Below are positions 35,998 through 45,038 of a DNA stretch of 64,000 nt, one piece after another (the stretch's first letter is position 1; every line of letters begins with the position of its first letter). The notes under the pieces were generated by a model, which had not been told where the DNA came from, did not search any database, and saw only the letters and a program-made list of their open reading frames with translations. Source of the stretch: Verrucomicrobiota bacterium (GTDB taxonomy: Bacteria; Verrucomicrobiota; Verrucomicrobiia; Verrucomicrobiales; Verrucomicrobiaceae); contig JAFLEI010000006.1 of the NCBI GenBank assembly GCA_017301975.1, forward strand, positions 1 through 64,000, given 5' to 3'. The position numbers and the translations under genes are program-made.

Positions 35998-36969
35998 ATG
36001 AATTACCCTGAAAAAGCCCGCCGCGTCATCCAGCTCGAAATTGACGAGTTGCAGCGGTTGCATGCCCGCATCGACGAATCTTTCGCCCGGGCGATCGAGC
36101 TGCTGCTCGCGTGTGTGGGCCAGCGGGGAAAGCTGATCGTCTGTGGCGTGGGCAAAAGTGGGAATATCGGTCGCAAGCTTGCCGCCACGCTCAACAGCAC
36201 CGGTGCCACCACGGTTCTGCTGAACGTGGGGGATGCACTGCATGGCGACCTCGGCGTCATTGATCCGGGCGATCTGGCGATCATGCTCAGCTACAGCGGA
36301 GAAACGTCCGAGCTGCTGGACCTGCTGCCGCATTTGAAGCGCTTTGACATCCCTGTCATCGCCATCACCGGCGGGATGCAGTCCACGCTGGCCAGGAATG
36401 CGGATGTGGTGCTCGATGTCCACGTCACGCAGGAGGCCTGTCCGCTGAATCTGGCGCCCACCTCCAGCACAACGACGATGCTGGTCCTGTGTGATGCGCT
36501 GGCCATGGCCCTGCTGGAGGCCCGCGGATTTCAGGCGGAAGACTTTGCCAGACTTCACCCCGGCGGCTCGTTGGGCCGTGCGTTGCTGACCCGTGTGAGC
36601 GATGTCATGCGCAGCGGTGAACAGCTTGCGGTCATCCAGCCGGAGACCCCTGTTCGCGAAGCGCTGCAGGCCATGACCCGTGCCCGCAGCGGTGCCGCCA
36701 TCGTGGCAAATCCGGACGGCACGCTTGCCGGTGTCTTCACGCATGGTGACTTCGTCCGTGCGTTTCAGAAGAACACTGCCATCGCGGACCTGTCAGTTTG
36801 TGGGTTCATGACGCCGCGTCCGGTGAGCATTGAGGCTGGCAAACTCGCAGCGGAGGTCCTTGCCACACTCGAGAAAAACCGCATCGATGACATCGTGGTG
36901 GTCGATGAATCGGGCAAGCCCGTGGGCATGGTCGATACGCAGGACCTGACCCGGCTGCGCCTCGTGTGA
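35998..36969 (+). CDS. kdsD: KpsF/GutQ family arabinose-5-phosphate isomerase
   Basis: A 323-residue sugar-phosphate isomerase that converts ribulose-5-phosphate to arabinose-5-phosphate for Kdo, the inner-core sugar of LPS. The SIS domain (about 30-165) contains LIVCGVGKSGNIGRKLAAT, LNVGDALHGDLGV and MLSYSGETSELL, and the conserved LAPTSSTTTMLVLCDALA. Two CBS domains follow (about 200-260 and 270-323: VSDVMRSG, GVFTHGDF, VDTQDLTRL). Length and order match KdsD/GutQ. The role in Kdo synthesis is supported by other LPS genes in the window rather than by direct neighbours. The start at 35998 is standard. Confidence 0.93.
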   Translation: MNYPEKARRVIQLEIDELQRLHARIDESFARAIELLLACVGQRGKLIVCGVGKSGNIGRKLAATLNSTGATTVLLNVGDALHGDLGVIDPGDLAIMLSYSGETSELLDLLPHLKRFDIPVIAITGGMQSTLARNADVVLDVHVTQEACPLNLAPTSSTTTMLVLCDALAMALLEARGFQAEDFARLHPGGSLGRALLTRVSDVMRSGEQLAVIQPETPVREALQAMTRARSGAAIVANPDGTLAGVFTHGDFVRAFQKNTAIADLSVCGFMTPRPVSIEAGKLAAEVLATLEKNRIDDIVVVDESGKPVGMVDTQDLTRLRLV

Positions 36970-36976
36970 GGCCGGC

Positions 36977-37921
36977 TCAGAAGTCCGTGACTTCCCGGTA
37001 GTGCCGTACGCGATAGCCGCGTTTGCGGAAAAGCTCGATCAGGCCGGTGTCAGAGGTGAAATGCCCGGTGCCCACCAGGACCATCACCTTTTCGCCGCGT
37101 TTGAGCATCTGTTCCAGACGGTCCATCCAGGAGAGATTGCGTGCCGTGAGAAAAAGGTCCATCAGGTCGGGGTATTTCTCCGCTTCACGGAAAAGCATTT
37201 CCTTGAGTTCGTCCAGCTGGCCGTATTTCCAGGCCTTGATCATCTTTTCGAACTCCTCTTTCACCGAGCTGATCTCTCCGAGCGTCTGCTCCAGCAGCTC
37301 ACGCTGCTGCTTCTCACTGAGGGAGGCAAAGAGCTGGATCTGAAATTCCACCGTCTCCAATCCCTCGGCGGGCTTGCCGTCTTTCTTGGCACGCTCCTCA
37401 AAGTAACTGTCCACGCCTTTGTCCGCCTTGGCTCCCAGCGCCGCATATTCGAGCGAGGGGATCATGAGAGCCACGAACCAGGGTCTGAAGCGGTTCAAGG
37501 AGGACGGGTCAAGCCCACGCTTGGCCGCCCATTTTTTCACCTCTTCCCAGGTTTCCTTGCTCACATTCGCCTGCAGGGAGGTGTTTGCCGGATACTGGCC
37601 GAGCTGCGACATCCGGCTCGTCAGTTCTGCACTTGAGGCTGCGCCCGGGGGCAGTTCCAGCACCAGCTTGTTCGAATACATGTATGCCGCCTCATAGGCC
37701 GGCGCGAGGGGGTAGTCCTGCTCGCGCAAAATGTGAATCGTTCCGCAGAGAAAGAGGCGACCGCCGTTGGGGGCGTCCACCACCCACACGCTGCCATCAC
37801 CACCGCCGTCAGCGACAAACGCGGCCGCATCCGGCTTCGTGTCCGACCTGGCTGCTTCACGTTTGCAGGCCACGACGCAGACGCAGAGCGCGAGGGCAAG
37901 GAGGAAGCGGTGGATCGGCAT
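36977..37921 (-). CDS. TraB/GumN family lipoprotein
   Basis: A 314-residue exported protein of the TraB/GumN family (Tiki-related, proposed metal-dependent peptidases). The signal peptide ends in a lipobox (CVVAC, Cys19). The family motifs are LFLCGTIHILRE (GxxH) near residue 60, LVLELPPGA with conserved acids, RPWFVALMI, a helical core, and VMVLVGTGHFTSDTGLIELFRKRGY at the C-terminus with the second GxxH. Peptidase activity has been shown only for distant animal homologues. It ends 7 bp from the convergent kdsD gene. Confidence 0.9.
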   Translation of the reverse strand: MPIHRFLLALALCVCVVACKREAARSDTKPDAAAFVADGGGDGSVWVVDAPNGGRLFLCGTIHILREQDYPLAPAYEAAYMYSNKLVLELPPGAASSAELTSRMSQLGQYPANTSLQANVSKETWEEVKKWAAKRGLDPSSLNRFRPWFVALMIPSLEYAALGAKADKGVDSYFEERAKKDGKPAEGLETVEFQIQLFASLSEKQQRELLEQTLGEISSVKEEFEKMIKAWKYGQLDELKEMLFREAEKYPDLMDLFLTARNLSWMDRLEQMLKRGEKVMVLVGTGHFTSDTGLIELFRKRGYRVRHYREVTDF

Positions 37922-38003
37922 TGGAACGATTCAAACACTCGGCGGGAGCGGGATGCAACCGGGATGTGCGTTTCTGATTTTGATGAAATTATCTTCAGCT
38001 CCT

Positions 38004-38441
38004 TTAAAACAAGTCGTGGTAACTGCTGGCATTGATCCAGAACAAGTGCGTTTTGCCATCGGGGTCGGTGACATGATAGACATGGTAGTAGCGGTGCTCT
38101 GACTTCACGATTTCCGGGCCTTTTTTGTATGGTTCCCATGTGGAAGTAGGGAAGCGCATTTTGAGCAGATGCTCTTCGTCATCACCGCCGCTGATCATGT
38201 TGTAGCAGCCCATGATGACAGCCGTTTCCAGGGTGTTTCCGCTCATGGACGGAGTGGCGCAGTAGAGGTGTTGGCCTCGCAAAATGGTGCCGTCACCACG
38301 CCTGTGTTCCACCGTGTGTGAATACTCCTGAAACTTGGGTTCCCAGAAGAAACGCAAGCCTTCGCCGTGTTTATAAATTTGGCAGCCGCTGAGACTGATC
38401 AATGCACAAATAATCAATTCGTAACGAAGCAGTCGCATCAT
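38004..38441 (-). CDS. small lipoprotein of unknown function
   Basis: A 145-residue predicted lipoprotein: signal peptide MMRLLRYELIICALISLSGC with Cys20 as the lipidation site. The rest is rich in aromatic residues and His (FWEPKFQEYSHTVEHRRGD, RYYHVYHVTDPDGKTHLFW) and probably a small beta fold. I do not recognise a family. Base composition is lower in GC than the surroundings. It lies between two minus-strand genes with about 80 and 50 bp gaps, so may be its own unit. Two ATGs are adjacent at 38441 and 38438; the first is used. Confidence 0.75.
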   Translation of the reverse strand: MMRLLRYELIICALISLSGCQIYKHGEGLRFFWEPKFQEYSHTVEHRRGDGTILRGQHLYCATPSMSGNTLETAVIMGCYNMISGGDDEEHLLKMRFPTSTWEPYKKGPEIVKSEHRYYHVYHVTDPDGKTHLFWINASSYHDLF

Positions 38442-38494
38442 GGTGGAAAGGGAGAGATTTCCTTTTCAGTCATATTTCCTTCATTTTTGTTCAC

Positions 38495-39949
38495 TCAAGC
38501 CACCACCGCCTTCACCACGTTCCCCTCCACATCAGTCAGCCGGAACTGCCGCCCCTGAAAGCGGAAGGTGAAGCGCTCATGGTCGATTCCCAGCAGATGC
38601 ATCAGGGTGGCCTGGAAATCGTGCACGTGCACACCGTCTTTCGCGACATTGAAGCCGAACTCGTCGCTCTCGCCGTAGGTCATCCCAGGCTTCACACCTC
38701 CGCCGGCCATCCACACGGTGAACACGTAGGGATGGTGATCGCGGCCCCACTGCTTCGTGTCCTCGATCTTGCCCTGCAAGAAGGGCGTGCGGCCAAATTC
38801 ACCACCCCAGATGACGAGGGTGTCCTCCAGCAGGCCGCGCTGCTTGAGGTCTTTCACCAGCGCGGCACTCGGCGCATCGGTGTCGGTGCATTGAATCTTG
38901 AGCTGCGTGTTCAGATTCCTGTGCTGGTCCCAGCCTGCGTGCATGAGCTGCACAAAGCGCACGCCGCGCTCGGCGAGACGGCGCGCCATCAGGCAGTTGT
39001 AGGCGTAGCTGCCCTGCCGCATCACATCCGGGCCGTACATGTCCAGGATGTGCTTGGGCTCATCAGAGAAGTCGGTCAGCTCCGGCACGCTCGTCTGCAT
39101 CTTGCAGGCCATCTCGTATTGCGCGATGCGCGTGGCTATCTCGGGATCGCCGAAGTCCTGCAGTTTCATTTCATTCAGGCCCGCAATGCCATCGAGGATG
39201 GTGCGCTTCACCGCGCGGCTCATGCCGTCCGGATTGCTCAGGTAGAGAACAGGGTCGCCACTGCCGCGAAACTTCACGCCCTGATACTTCGAGGGGAGGA
39301 AGCCGCTGCCCCAGTAGAAGTCATAGAAGATCTGGCCGCAGCTCGCCTCCTTGTCGCGCGAGGTCATCACCACAAAGGCTGGCATGTCCTCCGCTTCGCT
39401 GCCGAGACCGTAGCTCAGCCAGGAGCCGATCGCCGGTCTTCCCGCCTGCTCGCTGCCGGTCATGAAAAAGGTGATCGCCGGCGCATGGTTCACCTGCGTG
39501 GTGTGCAGGGATTTGATGAAACAGAGATCATCCGCCATCGCCGCCGTGTGCGGCAGGAAGTCGCTCACCGTTGCGCCGCTGTGGCCATGGCGCGAAAAAT
39601 TTGTAATCTCCCCCAGCACCGGCCGCGCTGTCTGGCCACCCGTCATGGTGCTGAAGCGCTTGCCTGCTGCGATGCTGTCCGGGATCTGCGTGCCGTGCAT
39701 CTTCTTGAGCATCGGCTTGTGATCAAACAGGTCCACATGCGAGGGCGCGCCGTTTTGCAGCAGGTAGATGACGCGTTTGGCCTTCGGCGCGAAATGCGGT
39801 AGCGCCGGGGCCATGGCATCCGGGGCCTGCGCTGCAAAGCTCTCGCGTGTCAACAGTCCGCCCAGCGCTGCACCACCAATTCCCATGGCCGTTTTCCCGA
39901 AGAGGGAACGGCGGGTTATGTGGAGTCGATTGGCGTCGAGAGGATGCAT
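38495..39949 (-). CDS. DUF1501 family protein, Tat-exported
   Basis: A 484-residue protein of the DUF1501 family, alkaline-phosphatase-superfamily-like (sulfatase-related) proteins abundant in Planctomycetota and Verrucomicrobiota. A Tat signal (ITRRSLFGKTAMGIGGAALGGLL) is followed by KRVIYLLQNGAPSHVDLFDHKP at the usual metal site, then FSRHGHSGATVSDFLPHTAAMADDL, LVIWGGEFGRTPF near residue 380, and DHHPYVFTVWMAGGGVKPG. The biochemical activity is not established. DUF1501 genes often pair with a DUF1549/DUF1553 cytochrome-like gene, absent here; the M14 carboxypeptidase gene lies 23 bp upstream on the same strand. The ATG at 39949 starts just before the Tat motif. Confidence 0.9.
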   Translation of the reverse strand: MHPLDANRLHITRRSLFGKTAMGIGGAALGGLLTRESFAAQAPDAMAPALPHFAPKAKRVIYLLQNGAPSHVDLFDHKPMLKKMHGTQIPDSIAAGKRFSTMTGGQTARPVLGEITNFSRHGHSGATVSDFLPHTAAMADDLCFIKSLHTTQVNHAPAITFFMTGSEQAGRPAIGSWLSYGLGSEAEDMPAFVVMTSRDKEASCGQIFYDFYWGSGFLPSKYQGVKFRGSGDPVLYLSNPDGMSRAVKRTILDGIAGLNEMKLQDFGDPEIATRIAQYEMACKMQTSVPELTDFSDEPKHILDMYGPDVMRQGSYAYNCLMARRLAERGVRFVQLMHAGWDQHRNLNTQLKIQCTDTDAPSAALVKDLKQRGLLEDTLVIWGGEFGRTPFLQGKIEDTKQWGRDHHPYVFTVWMAGGGVKPGMTYGESDEFGFNVAKDGVHVHDFQATLMHLLGIDHERFTFRFQGRQFRLTDVEGNVVKAVVA

Positions 39950-39972
39950 GGCTGAGCAGGGAGGTATCGGAC

Positions 39973-41184
39973 TCAAGGCCGCGGCTCTTTCAGGTAGGCC
40001 TCCAGCGCATGGCCTACTTGAGCGCCCACGGTCATGTAATTTTCCGCCGTGCTGTTGGGTGTGTTCCAGGCTGTTTCCAGTGTGATGGAAATCGTGCCCT
40101 CACCTCCGTGCGCGCGGGCCCAGCCGCTGCTCATGCGCCCGCGCTCCTCCTCCGTTTTCACATAGGTGGCGTAGCGGTACTTCGGCTCCACCTTCAGCGG
40201 CCCTGTGAGGTGTTCCACCGCCAGATCCATCCAGTGCTGATAGTTCCCCCGCTGGAGTCCGGTCATGCGCTCAAAGCCAAACGGGCCGAAGAAATACGGG
40301 GCACGATCCGTGGGTCCGGGATTGTGCAGGTCCAGAAACACATCCAGCCCGTGCGTGGTCTGGATCCCGGAAATGCGCTTCTGGGCTGCGGCTACTTCGG
40401 GGTGATACGGCGCGTCTGACCAGTCGCGGTTGTGATCCTGCGGCAGCGACTCCTTGCCACCCGCACCCACCGCCACATTGTCCACGTCCATGATGGGGAT
40501 GAAATGCACGCAGCAGCGCCGGCGAAAATCTTGAGCCTCCGCGCTCGCAAGCCATTCCACGAAGCCGCGCCCCACCCACGCACCGCCTGCCTCCCAGGCG
40601 TGCTGGCGCGCATTCACCCACACCTGACGTGGCGCGTCGGGCTTGCCGATGCGGATGCCGTTCACCGGTCGGCCATCGCGAGTTTTCGCGAGTTCAAAGC
40701 GCTCCGCTTCATCTCCCAGCTTCGCTTTGATCCCGGCCAGCACGCTCTCGGCAGTGGCAGGTGTAAACGGAGGCCCCCACGCCAGCCACAGGCTCGGGCC
40801 TTCGGCTTTCACTTGATAAACAGCCACCTTGTCGGCCGTGCGCTCCGCCTTGGCCGTCTGCCGCCAGCTTTTGCCATCGGTGCTCATCACCGCCTGATCG
40901 GGCTGGCACCAGGAAGAGGCCAGCACGGTGTCCGGACGAAAGGGCCGCGTCTGTCCCTGCACCTCCAAAGTGATCTCCTGTCCTGCCGTCGTGCCGTCCA
41001 CCCGCAGGTACCACCAGCAGGGCCAGCCGCGCCCTTCATGCAGCGCTGGCATGATGCGGAGCTTCGCCGCCGCCTGATCAAGCGCTACCACCTCCGCATT
41101 GCCACCTTCAAAGTCTGTGACCACCCGCAATTCTGCATGGGCGAAAACGGTGCCGAAGAGCAGGAGAAAAAGGGATCGTATCAT
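39973..41184 (-). CDS. secreted M14 family zinc carboxypeptidase
   Basis: A 403-residue exported metallocarboxypeptidase. After the signal peptide (MIRSLFLLLFGTVFAHA) there is an N-terminal beta-sandwich (about 20-140) as in the cytosolic-carboxypeptidase-like M14 subgroup, then the catalytic domain. It has ARQHAWEAGGAWVGRGFVEWL with zinc ligands His195 and Glu198, FIPIMDVDNVAVG, SLPQDHNRDW, the third ligand in VFLDLHNPGP, and a C-terminal ISITLETAW that probably contains the catalytic Glu. It is probably cotranscribed with the DUF1501 gene 23 bp downstream. The ATG at 41184 begins the signal peptide. Confidence 0.9.
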   Translation of the reverse strand: MIRSLFLLLFGTVFAHAELRVVTDFEGGNAEVVALDQAAAKLRIMPALHEGRGWPCWWYLRVDGTTAGQEITLEVQGQTRPFRPDTVLASSWCQPDQAVMSTDGKSWRQTAKAERTADKVAVYQVKAEGPSLWLAWGPPFTPATAESVLAGIKAKLGDEAERFELAKTRDGRPVNGIRIGKPDAPRQVWVNARQHAWEAGGAWVGRGFVEWLASAEAQDFRRRCCVHFIPIMDVDNVAVGAGGKESLPQDHNRDWSDAPYHPEVAAAQKRISGIQTTHGLDVFLDLHNPGPTDRAPYFFGPFGFERMTGLQRGNYQHWMDLAVEHLTGPLKVEPKYRYATYVKTEEERGRMSSGWARAHGGEGTISITLETAWNTPNSTAENYMTVGAQVGHALEAYLKEPRP

Positions 41185-41331
41185 GGAGGCAAACTACGGA
41201 ACCATCGGCCCGATCTGCGCATGAAACCTTAGCCGCGGCTCATTCTTCTCACCGTGCGCAGGTAGGTCTGGTGGGCACCCCAAAAACCTTCAGGCTTGCC
41301 AGAGGCGGCCGGTCTCGCCTTAAATGACTCC

Positions 41332-42501
41332 ATGAAACAGCTTCTCCTCCTGCTTGTCATTCCCGCTTGCCTGGGCGCTGCCGACCCCCTTGAACTCAAG
41401 CTCTGGCCCGACGGCGCACCTGGGCAGATGCTGCCGCACTCCAAAGCCACCGAGGACTTCATTCGCACCAAGGCAGGAAAAAGCACCATCACCGACATCC
41501 ACGATCCGACGATCACCATCTTTCGCCCGGAGAAACCGAATGGCACCAGCGTCATTGTCGCTCCCGGCGGCGGCTTTGTCTTCCTCTCCGCCATTCACGA
41601 GGGCACTCAGGTCTGCGAATGGCTCAACACTCTCGGTATCACCGGCATCATGCTCAAGTACCGCACGCCCACGCGCGATGAAACCGCCCCATATGAAAAG
41701 CCGGTAGCTGATGCTGCCCGCGCGATCACGCTTGTCCGCGAGCATGCCAAGGAATGGAATCTTGATCCGAAACGTGTCGGCCTGCTGGGTTTCAGTGCGG
41801 GAGGAAACCTGCTGGCCCACCTCTGCTGTGACCGCGCCACGAAGACCGCACTGCCGGACTTTGGCATCATGATCTACGGAGGCGGCTTCGTGGACTCCAA
41901 AGATCCCACCAAGCTCAAAGAGGGCTTCACCGTGCCGCAGGACGCTCCGCCCATGTTCCTCGCCTGCGCCCATGACGACGGTCAGAACCCCATCGCCGCC
42001 ACCGTGCTGTACCTGGAATACAAGAAGCTCCGCATCCCATGTGAGCTCCATCTTTTCACGAAAGGAGGGCATGGCTTCGGCATGCGCGACAACAAGCAGC
42101 CCATCAACGCCTGGCCTCAGCGCTGCGCGGAGTGGATGGAGGCCATGGAGTTTTCTTTGAGTGAGCAGCTGTTTGATCGTGAGATCGAGCAGGCGGAAAA
42201 AAAGTTTCAGTCGAAGTTTAGCCAAATGGCCTTGCTCATGAGCGAGATGAAAGAAAAGGAGCTGAACGAGATTACGGTGCAAATTCAGGACGCCCGCCGA
42301 CTGGGGCAGACGGCCGCGGTTGCACGGCTGCAGCAAAGGCAGGCCGAACTTGCGGGTGCCAACAAGCCGCAGGACAAGGATGATTCCCCCATGCGCACGC
42401 ACATCAACGAGGAGCTCTTCCAATTGAAAAAAGAAAAGATCGAGCTCGAAGCCCGCCGGCAGATGTTTCTCGACAGTCAATCCGCTCCAAAACAGCCTTG
42501 A
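41332..42501 (+). CDS. secreted alpha/beta hydrolase with C-terminal coiled coil
   Basis: A 389-residue exported esterase of the BD-FAE/acetylxylan-esterase type. The signal peptide (KQLLLLLVIPACLGA) is followed by the oxyanion motif VIVAPGGGFVFLS, GLLGFSAGGNLLAHL (nucleophile GFSAG), and the His-containing KGGHGFGMRDNKQP. The domain ends near residue 285. An extra stretch of about 100 highly charged residues then runs to the end (FDREIEQAEKKFQSKF, ELFQLKKEKIELEARR) and should form a coiled coil, unusual for this family. The in-frame start at 41296 was rejected because 41332 starts the signal peptide. It is followed 39 bp later by an M20 hydrolase on the same strand. Confidence 0.87.
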   Translation: MKQLLLLLVIPACLGAADPLELKLWPDGAPGQMLPHSKATEDFIRTKAGKSTITDIHDPTITIFRPEKPNGTSVIVAPGGGFVFLSAIHEGTQVCEWLNTLGITGIMLKYRTPTRDETAPYEKPVADAARAITLVREHAKEWNLDPKRVGLLGFSAGGNLLAHLCCDRATKTALPDFGIMIYGGGFVDSKDPTKLKEGFTVPQDAPPMFLACAHDDGQNPIAATVLYLEYKKLRIPCELHLFTKGGHGFGMRDNKQPINAWPQRCAEWMEAMEFSLSEQLFDREIEQAEKKFQSKFSQMALLMSEMKEKELNEITVQIQDARRLGQTAAVARLQQRQAELAGANKPQDKDDSPMRTHINEELFQLKKEKIELEARRQMFLDSQSAPKQP

Positions 42502-42540
42502 GTCTTGCAAGACTCGGGGATTGTCGGCTTAGTGCTTGGC

Positions 42541-43839
42541 ATGAAACCGTTTTTGCTCTCTTTGCTGGTCGGGTCATCACTCGTCGCCGCCGATGTTGCT
42601 TCGGTGGTGAAACAGGGGCTGCCATCCCTGGTCACTCTCTACAAAGAACTGCACGCAAACCCGGAGCTGTCGCTGCATGAAACAGAGACCGCCGCTCGCA
42701 TGGCCAAAGAGCTTCGTGCTGCCGGACTTGAGGTGACGGAGAACGTTGGCGGCCATGGTATCGTCGGCGTCTTGAAGAATGGAGACGGTCCGGTGATTCT
42801 GGTGCGCACGGATCTCGATGCGCTGCCGGTGAAGGAACAGACGGAGGCACCCTATGCGAGCACGAAGGTGGTGAAGGACGACCTCGGGCGCGAGGTGAAC
42901 GTCATGCACGCCTGCGGCCACGACGTTCACATGTCCAGCTTTGTGGGCACGGCCCGGGCCTTGGCCAAACTGAAAGACCAGTGGCGCGGCACGGTGGTCA
43001 TGATCGGCCAGCCGGCGGAAGAGAGGGTGCTCGGCGCACGGTTCATGCTGCGTGCGGGCCTGTTCTCGAAATTTCCCAAACCGGACAAGGCCATTGCACT
43101 GCATTGCTCCTCTGACATGGCCCATGGCACAGTCGGTATTGTGGAAGGTTTTGCGCTGGCGAACGTGGACTCCGTGGAGATCGTGGTGAAGGGCGTGGGA
43201 GGTCATGGCTCCATGCCTCACCTTTGCAAAGACCCCATCGTGCTCTCATCGCAGATCGTGCTCGCCCTGCAGACCATCGTCAGCCGGGAAGTGAAGCCCG
43301 GCGATCCGGCGGTGGTAACCGTGGGCAGCATTCATGGGGGGACGAAGAGCAATATCATCTCCGACGAAGTGCGCCTGCAGCTCACCTTGCGCAGCTACAA
43401 GAAGGAGACGCGGCAGCACTTGATCGACTCCATCAAACGCATCGTCAAAGCCCAGGCGGAGTCCGCCAGCATGCCCGCTGACAAGATGCCGGAGGTACTC
43501 GTGTCGGAGGACAGCGCCACGGCGCTCTACAACCAGCCCGAACTCTGCCAGGAAGTGAGGCAGTACCTTGGAGCCGCCATTGGGGCAGACAACGTGCTCA
43601 CGCGCGAGCCCGTCATGGGAGCCGAAGACTTCTCCGAATACGGCATGACGAAGGACAAGGTGCCGCTCTGCATGTTCTGGCTCGGCACGCAGCCTCCCGC
43701 GCTCGTGGCCGCAGCCAAAGCCAGGGGCACCTCGCTGCCGTCGCTGCATTCGCCGTATTTCAAACCCGTTCCAGAACCCAGCATTGAGACCGGCGTGACG
43801 GCGATGACATCGGCGGTCCTGGGCCTGCTGAAGAAATAA
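42541..43839 (+). CDS. secreted M20 family amidohydrolase
   Basis: A 432-residue metal-dependent amidohydrolase of the M20D (hippurate/IAA-amino-acid hydrolase-like) group, with a signal peptide (KPFLLSLLVGSSLVAA) pointing to the periplasm. Family motifs are ELHANPELSLHETETA, ILVRTDLDALPVKEQT, NVMHACGHDVHMSSFVG with the Cys/His metal ligands, and GQPAEERVLGARFML with the catalytic Glu. The dimerisation domain follows (GVGGHGSMPH), and MGAEDFSEYG marks the last ligand. It removes an acyl group from an N-acyl amino acid or similar compound. The ATG at 42541 was chosen over a TTG at 42505. It probably belongs with the preceding esterase gene. Confidence 0.92.
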   Translation: MKPFLLSLLVGSSLVAADVASVVKQGLPSLVTLYKELHANPELSLHETETAARMAKELRAAGLEVTENVGGHGIVGVLKNGDGPVILVRTDLDALPVKEQTEAPYASTKVVKDDLGREVNVMHACGHDVHMSSFVGTARALAKLKDQWRGTVVMIGQPAEERVLGARFMLRAGLFSKFPKPDKAIALHCSSDMAHGTVGIVEGFALANVDSVEIVVKGVGGHGSMPHLCKDPIVLSSQIVLALQTIVSREVKPGDPAVVTVGSIHGGTKSNIISDEVRLQLTLRSYKKETRQHLIDSIKRIVKAQAESASMPADKMPEVLVSEDSATALYNQPELCQEVRQYLGAAIGADNVLTREPVMGAEDFSEYGMTKDKVPLCMFWLGTQPPALVAAAKARGTSLPSLHSPYFKPVPEPSIETGVTAMTSAVLGLLKK

Positions 43840-43856
43840 GAAAGAACTCCGTCGCG

Positions 43857-44978
43857 CTACTTCCGGCTGAGCTTGTAGAACAGCCAGCCGCCCATGCCGA
43901 GGAAGATCACATTGGGCACCCACATGATGAGATGCGGCATTGCCGCCGGTTTGTCATTGAGCGTGTCTGCCAGAATGATGAAAACGATGTAAACCGTGGC
44001 CGTGATCAGGCTCAAGGCAAAGCCTGATGAGGTCTCCCGCCGTTGAGCCGTCACCCCCAGCGGAATGCCCACCAGCGCGAAGGTAAAGCAGGCCATCGAA
44101 AAACTGTAGCGTTTGCTCAGTTCAGTGAGTGAGAGGGAGCGAGACACGGGCGTGAGCGCTTCACCGGTGACCGTGTCCTTCCAGGTGCGCACTTCTTCGG
44201 CCAGGGCGCTGGTGGTCTTCATGCTGGCATTCACGCGGACGGTGTCTTTCTGCATCTCTGAAAGCGGCAGTTTCAGCCATTGCTTGTTCATGGCCAGTCC
44301 ACCTGGCTGACCCTGCCCGCCCACCGGCATGGTCTCTTCCGTCATGCCTTCCAGTTCCATCTGCAGGTCAATCGAGCCGGGAGTGGTGTGAAGGGTCGCT
44401 TTGTCGGCGTGAATATACGTGCTGGCGTCGGCGCCCTTCAGGATGATGATGTGCATGTCCGTGAGCGTCTTGTCACGACGCTTGCTGGTGTAAATGCGGT
44501 AGCCGGGCACGCGCTCCAGCACCTGCCCCTCTTGAAACAAAGTCTCGGGATTCTTCACCGCCACTTGATAAAACAGCCGTTTCATGCGGTCCTTTGCCGC
44601 CGGTGCCAGGCTGACATTCACCCACAGGCAGATGCCGCTCAGCGCGATCGCCAGGGCAAAGACAGGTGCGCAGATGCGTGGCATGGACATGCCGGTCATG
44701 CGCAGGGAGACCAGTTCATTGTCGGCGGAAAGGCGGCCAAACACGAGCAGAATGCCCGTCAGGAACGCCCATGGGATCGTGAAAATGAGCGAGAACGGAA
44801 TGACCAGCATCACAAACTCTGCGATCACAGAGATCGGCAGCTCAGTGTTGCCCAGCAGTTGGTCCAGCTTTTTGTACACATTGCCCAGCACCATCACGCC
44901 GCTGAGCAGTGCCACGCCGATCAGCGTGGCTGATGCGACCTGGCGGCCGAGATAGCGGTCAAAGATGCGTGGAAACAT
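43857..44978 (-). CDS. LptF/LptG family permease (LPS export)
   Basis: A 373-residue inner-membrane protein of the YjgP/YjgQ family. LptF and LptG form the transmembrane part of the LptBFG ABC transporter that extracts LPS from the inner membrane. The N-terminal helices (LGRQVASATLIGVALLSGVMVLG and the AEFVMLVIPFSLIFTIPWAFLTGILLVFGRLSADNELV block, the most conserved part) flank a periplasmic beta-jellyroll domain (about 130-270: VLERVPGYRIYTSKRRDK, LQMELEGM). Three more helices follow to the end. Sequence alone does not separate LptF from LptG, so no symbol is given. The ATG at 44978 is clear; murI lies 60 bp upstream. Confidence 0.9.
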   Translation of the reverse strand: MFPRIFDRYLGRQVASATLIGVALLSGVMVLGNVYKKLDQLLGNTELPISVIAEFVMLVIPFSLIFTIPWAFLTGILLVFGRLSADNELVSLRMTGMSMPRICAPVFALAIALSGICLWVNVSLAPAAKDRMKRLFYQVAVKNPETLFQEGQVLERVPGYRIYTSKRRDKTLTDMHIIILKGADASTYIHADKATLHTTPGSIDLQMELEGMTEETMPVGGQGQPGGLAMNKQWLKLPLSEMQKDTVRVNASMKTTSALAEEVRTWKDTVTGEALTPVSRSLSLTELSKRYSFSMACFTFALVGIPLGVTAQRRETSSGFALSLITATVYIVFIILADTLNDKPAAMPHLIMWVPNVIFLGMGGWLFYKLSRK

Positions 44979-45038
44979 GCGGGAGGTCAGGCTAGCGAGT
45001 CTTCAGCGCCGGGCAATTTGAGATTGCCATAGGCTGCT

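Noticed and set aside
38579..39802. 407-codon plus-strand ORF opposite the first DUF1501 gene
   Set aside because: No recognisable domain, and fully contained in a supported gene on the other strand.
45012..45028. Hairpin GGCAAT/ATTGCC between murI and lptF/G as a terminator
   Set aside because: Only 6 bp and no T-run on either strand; likely chance or an mRNA structure.
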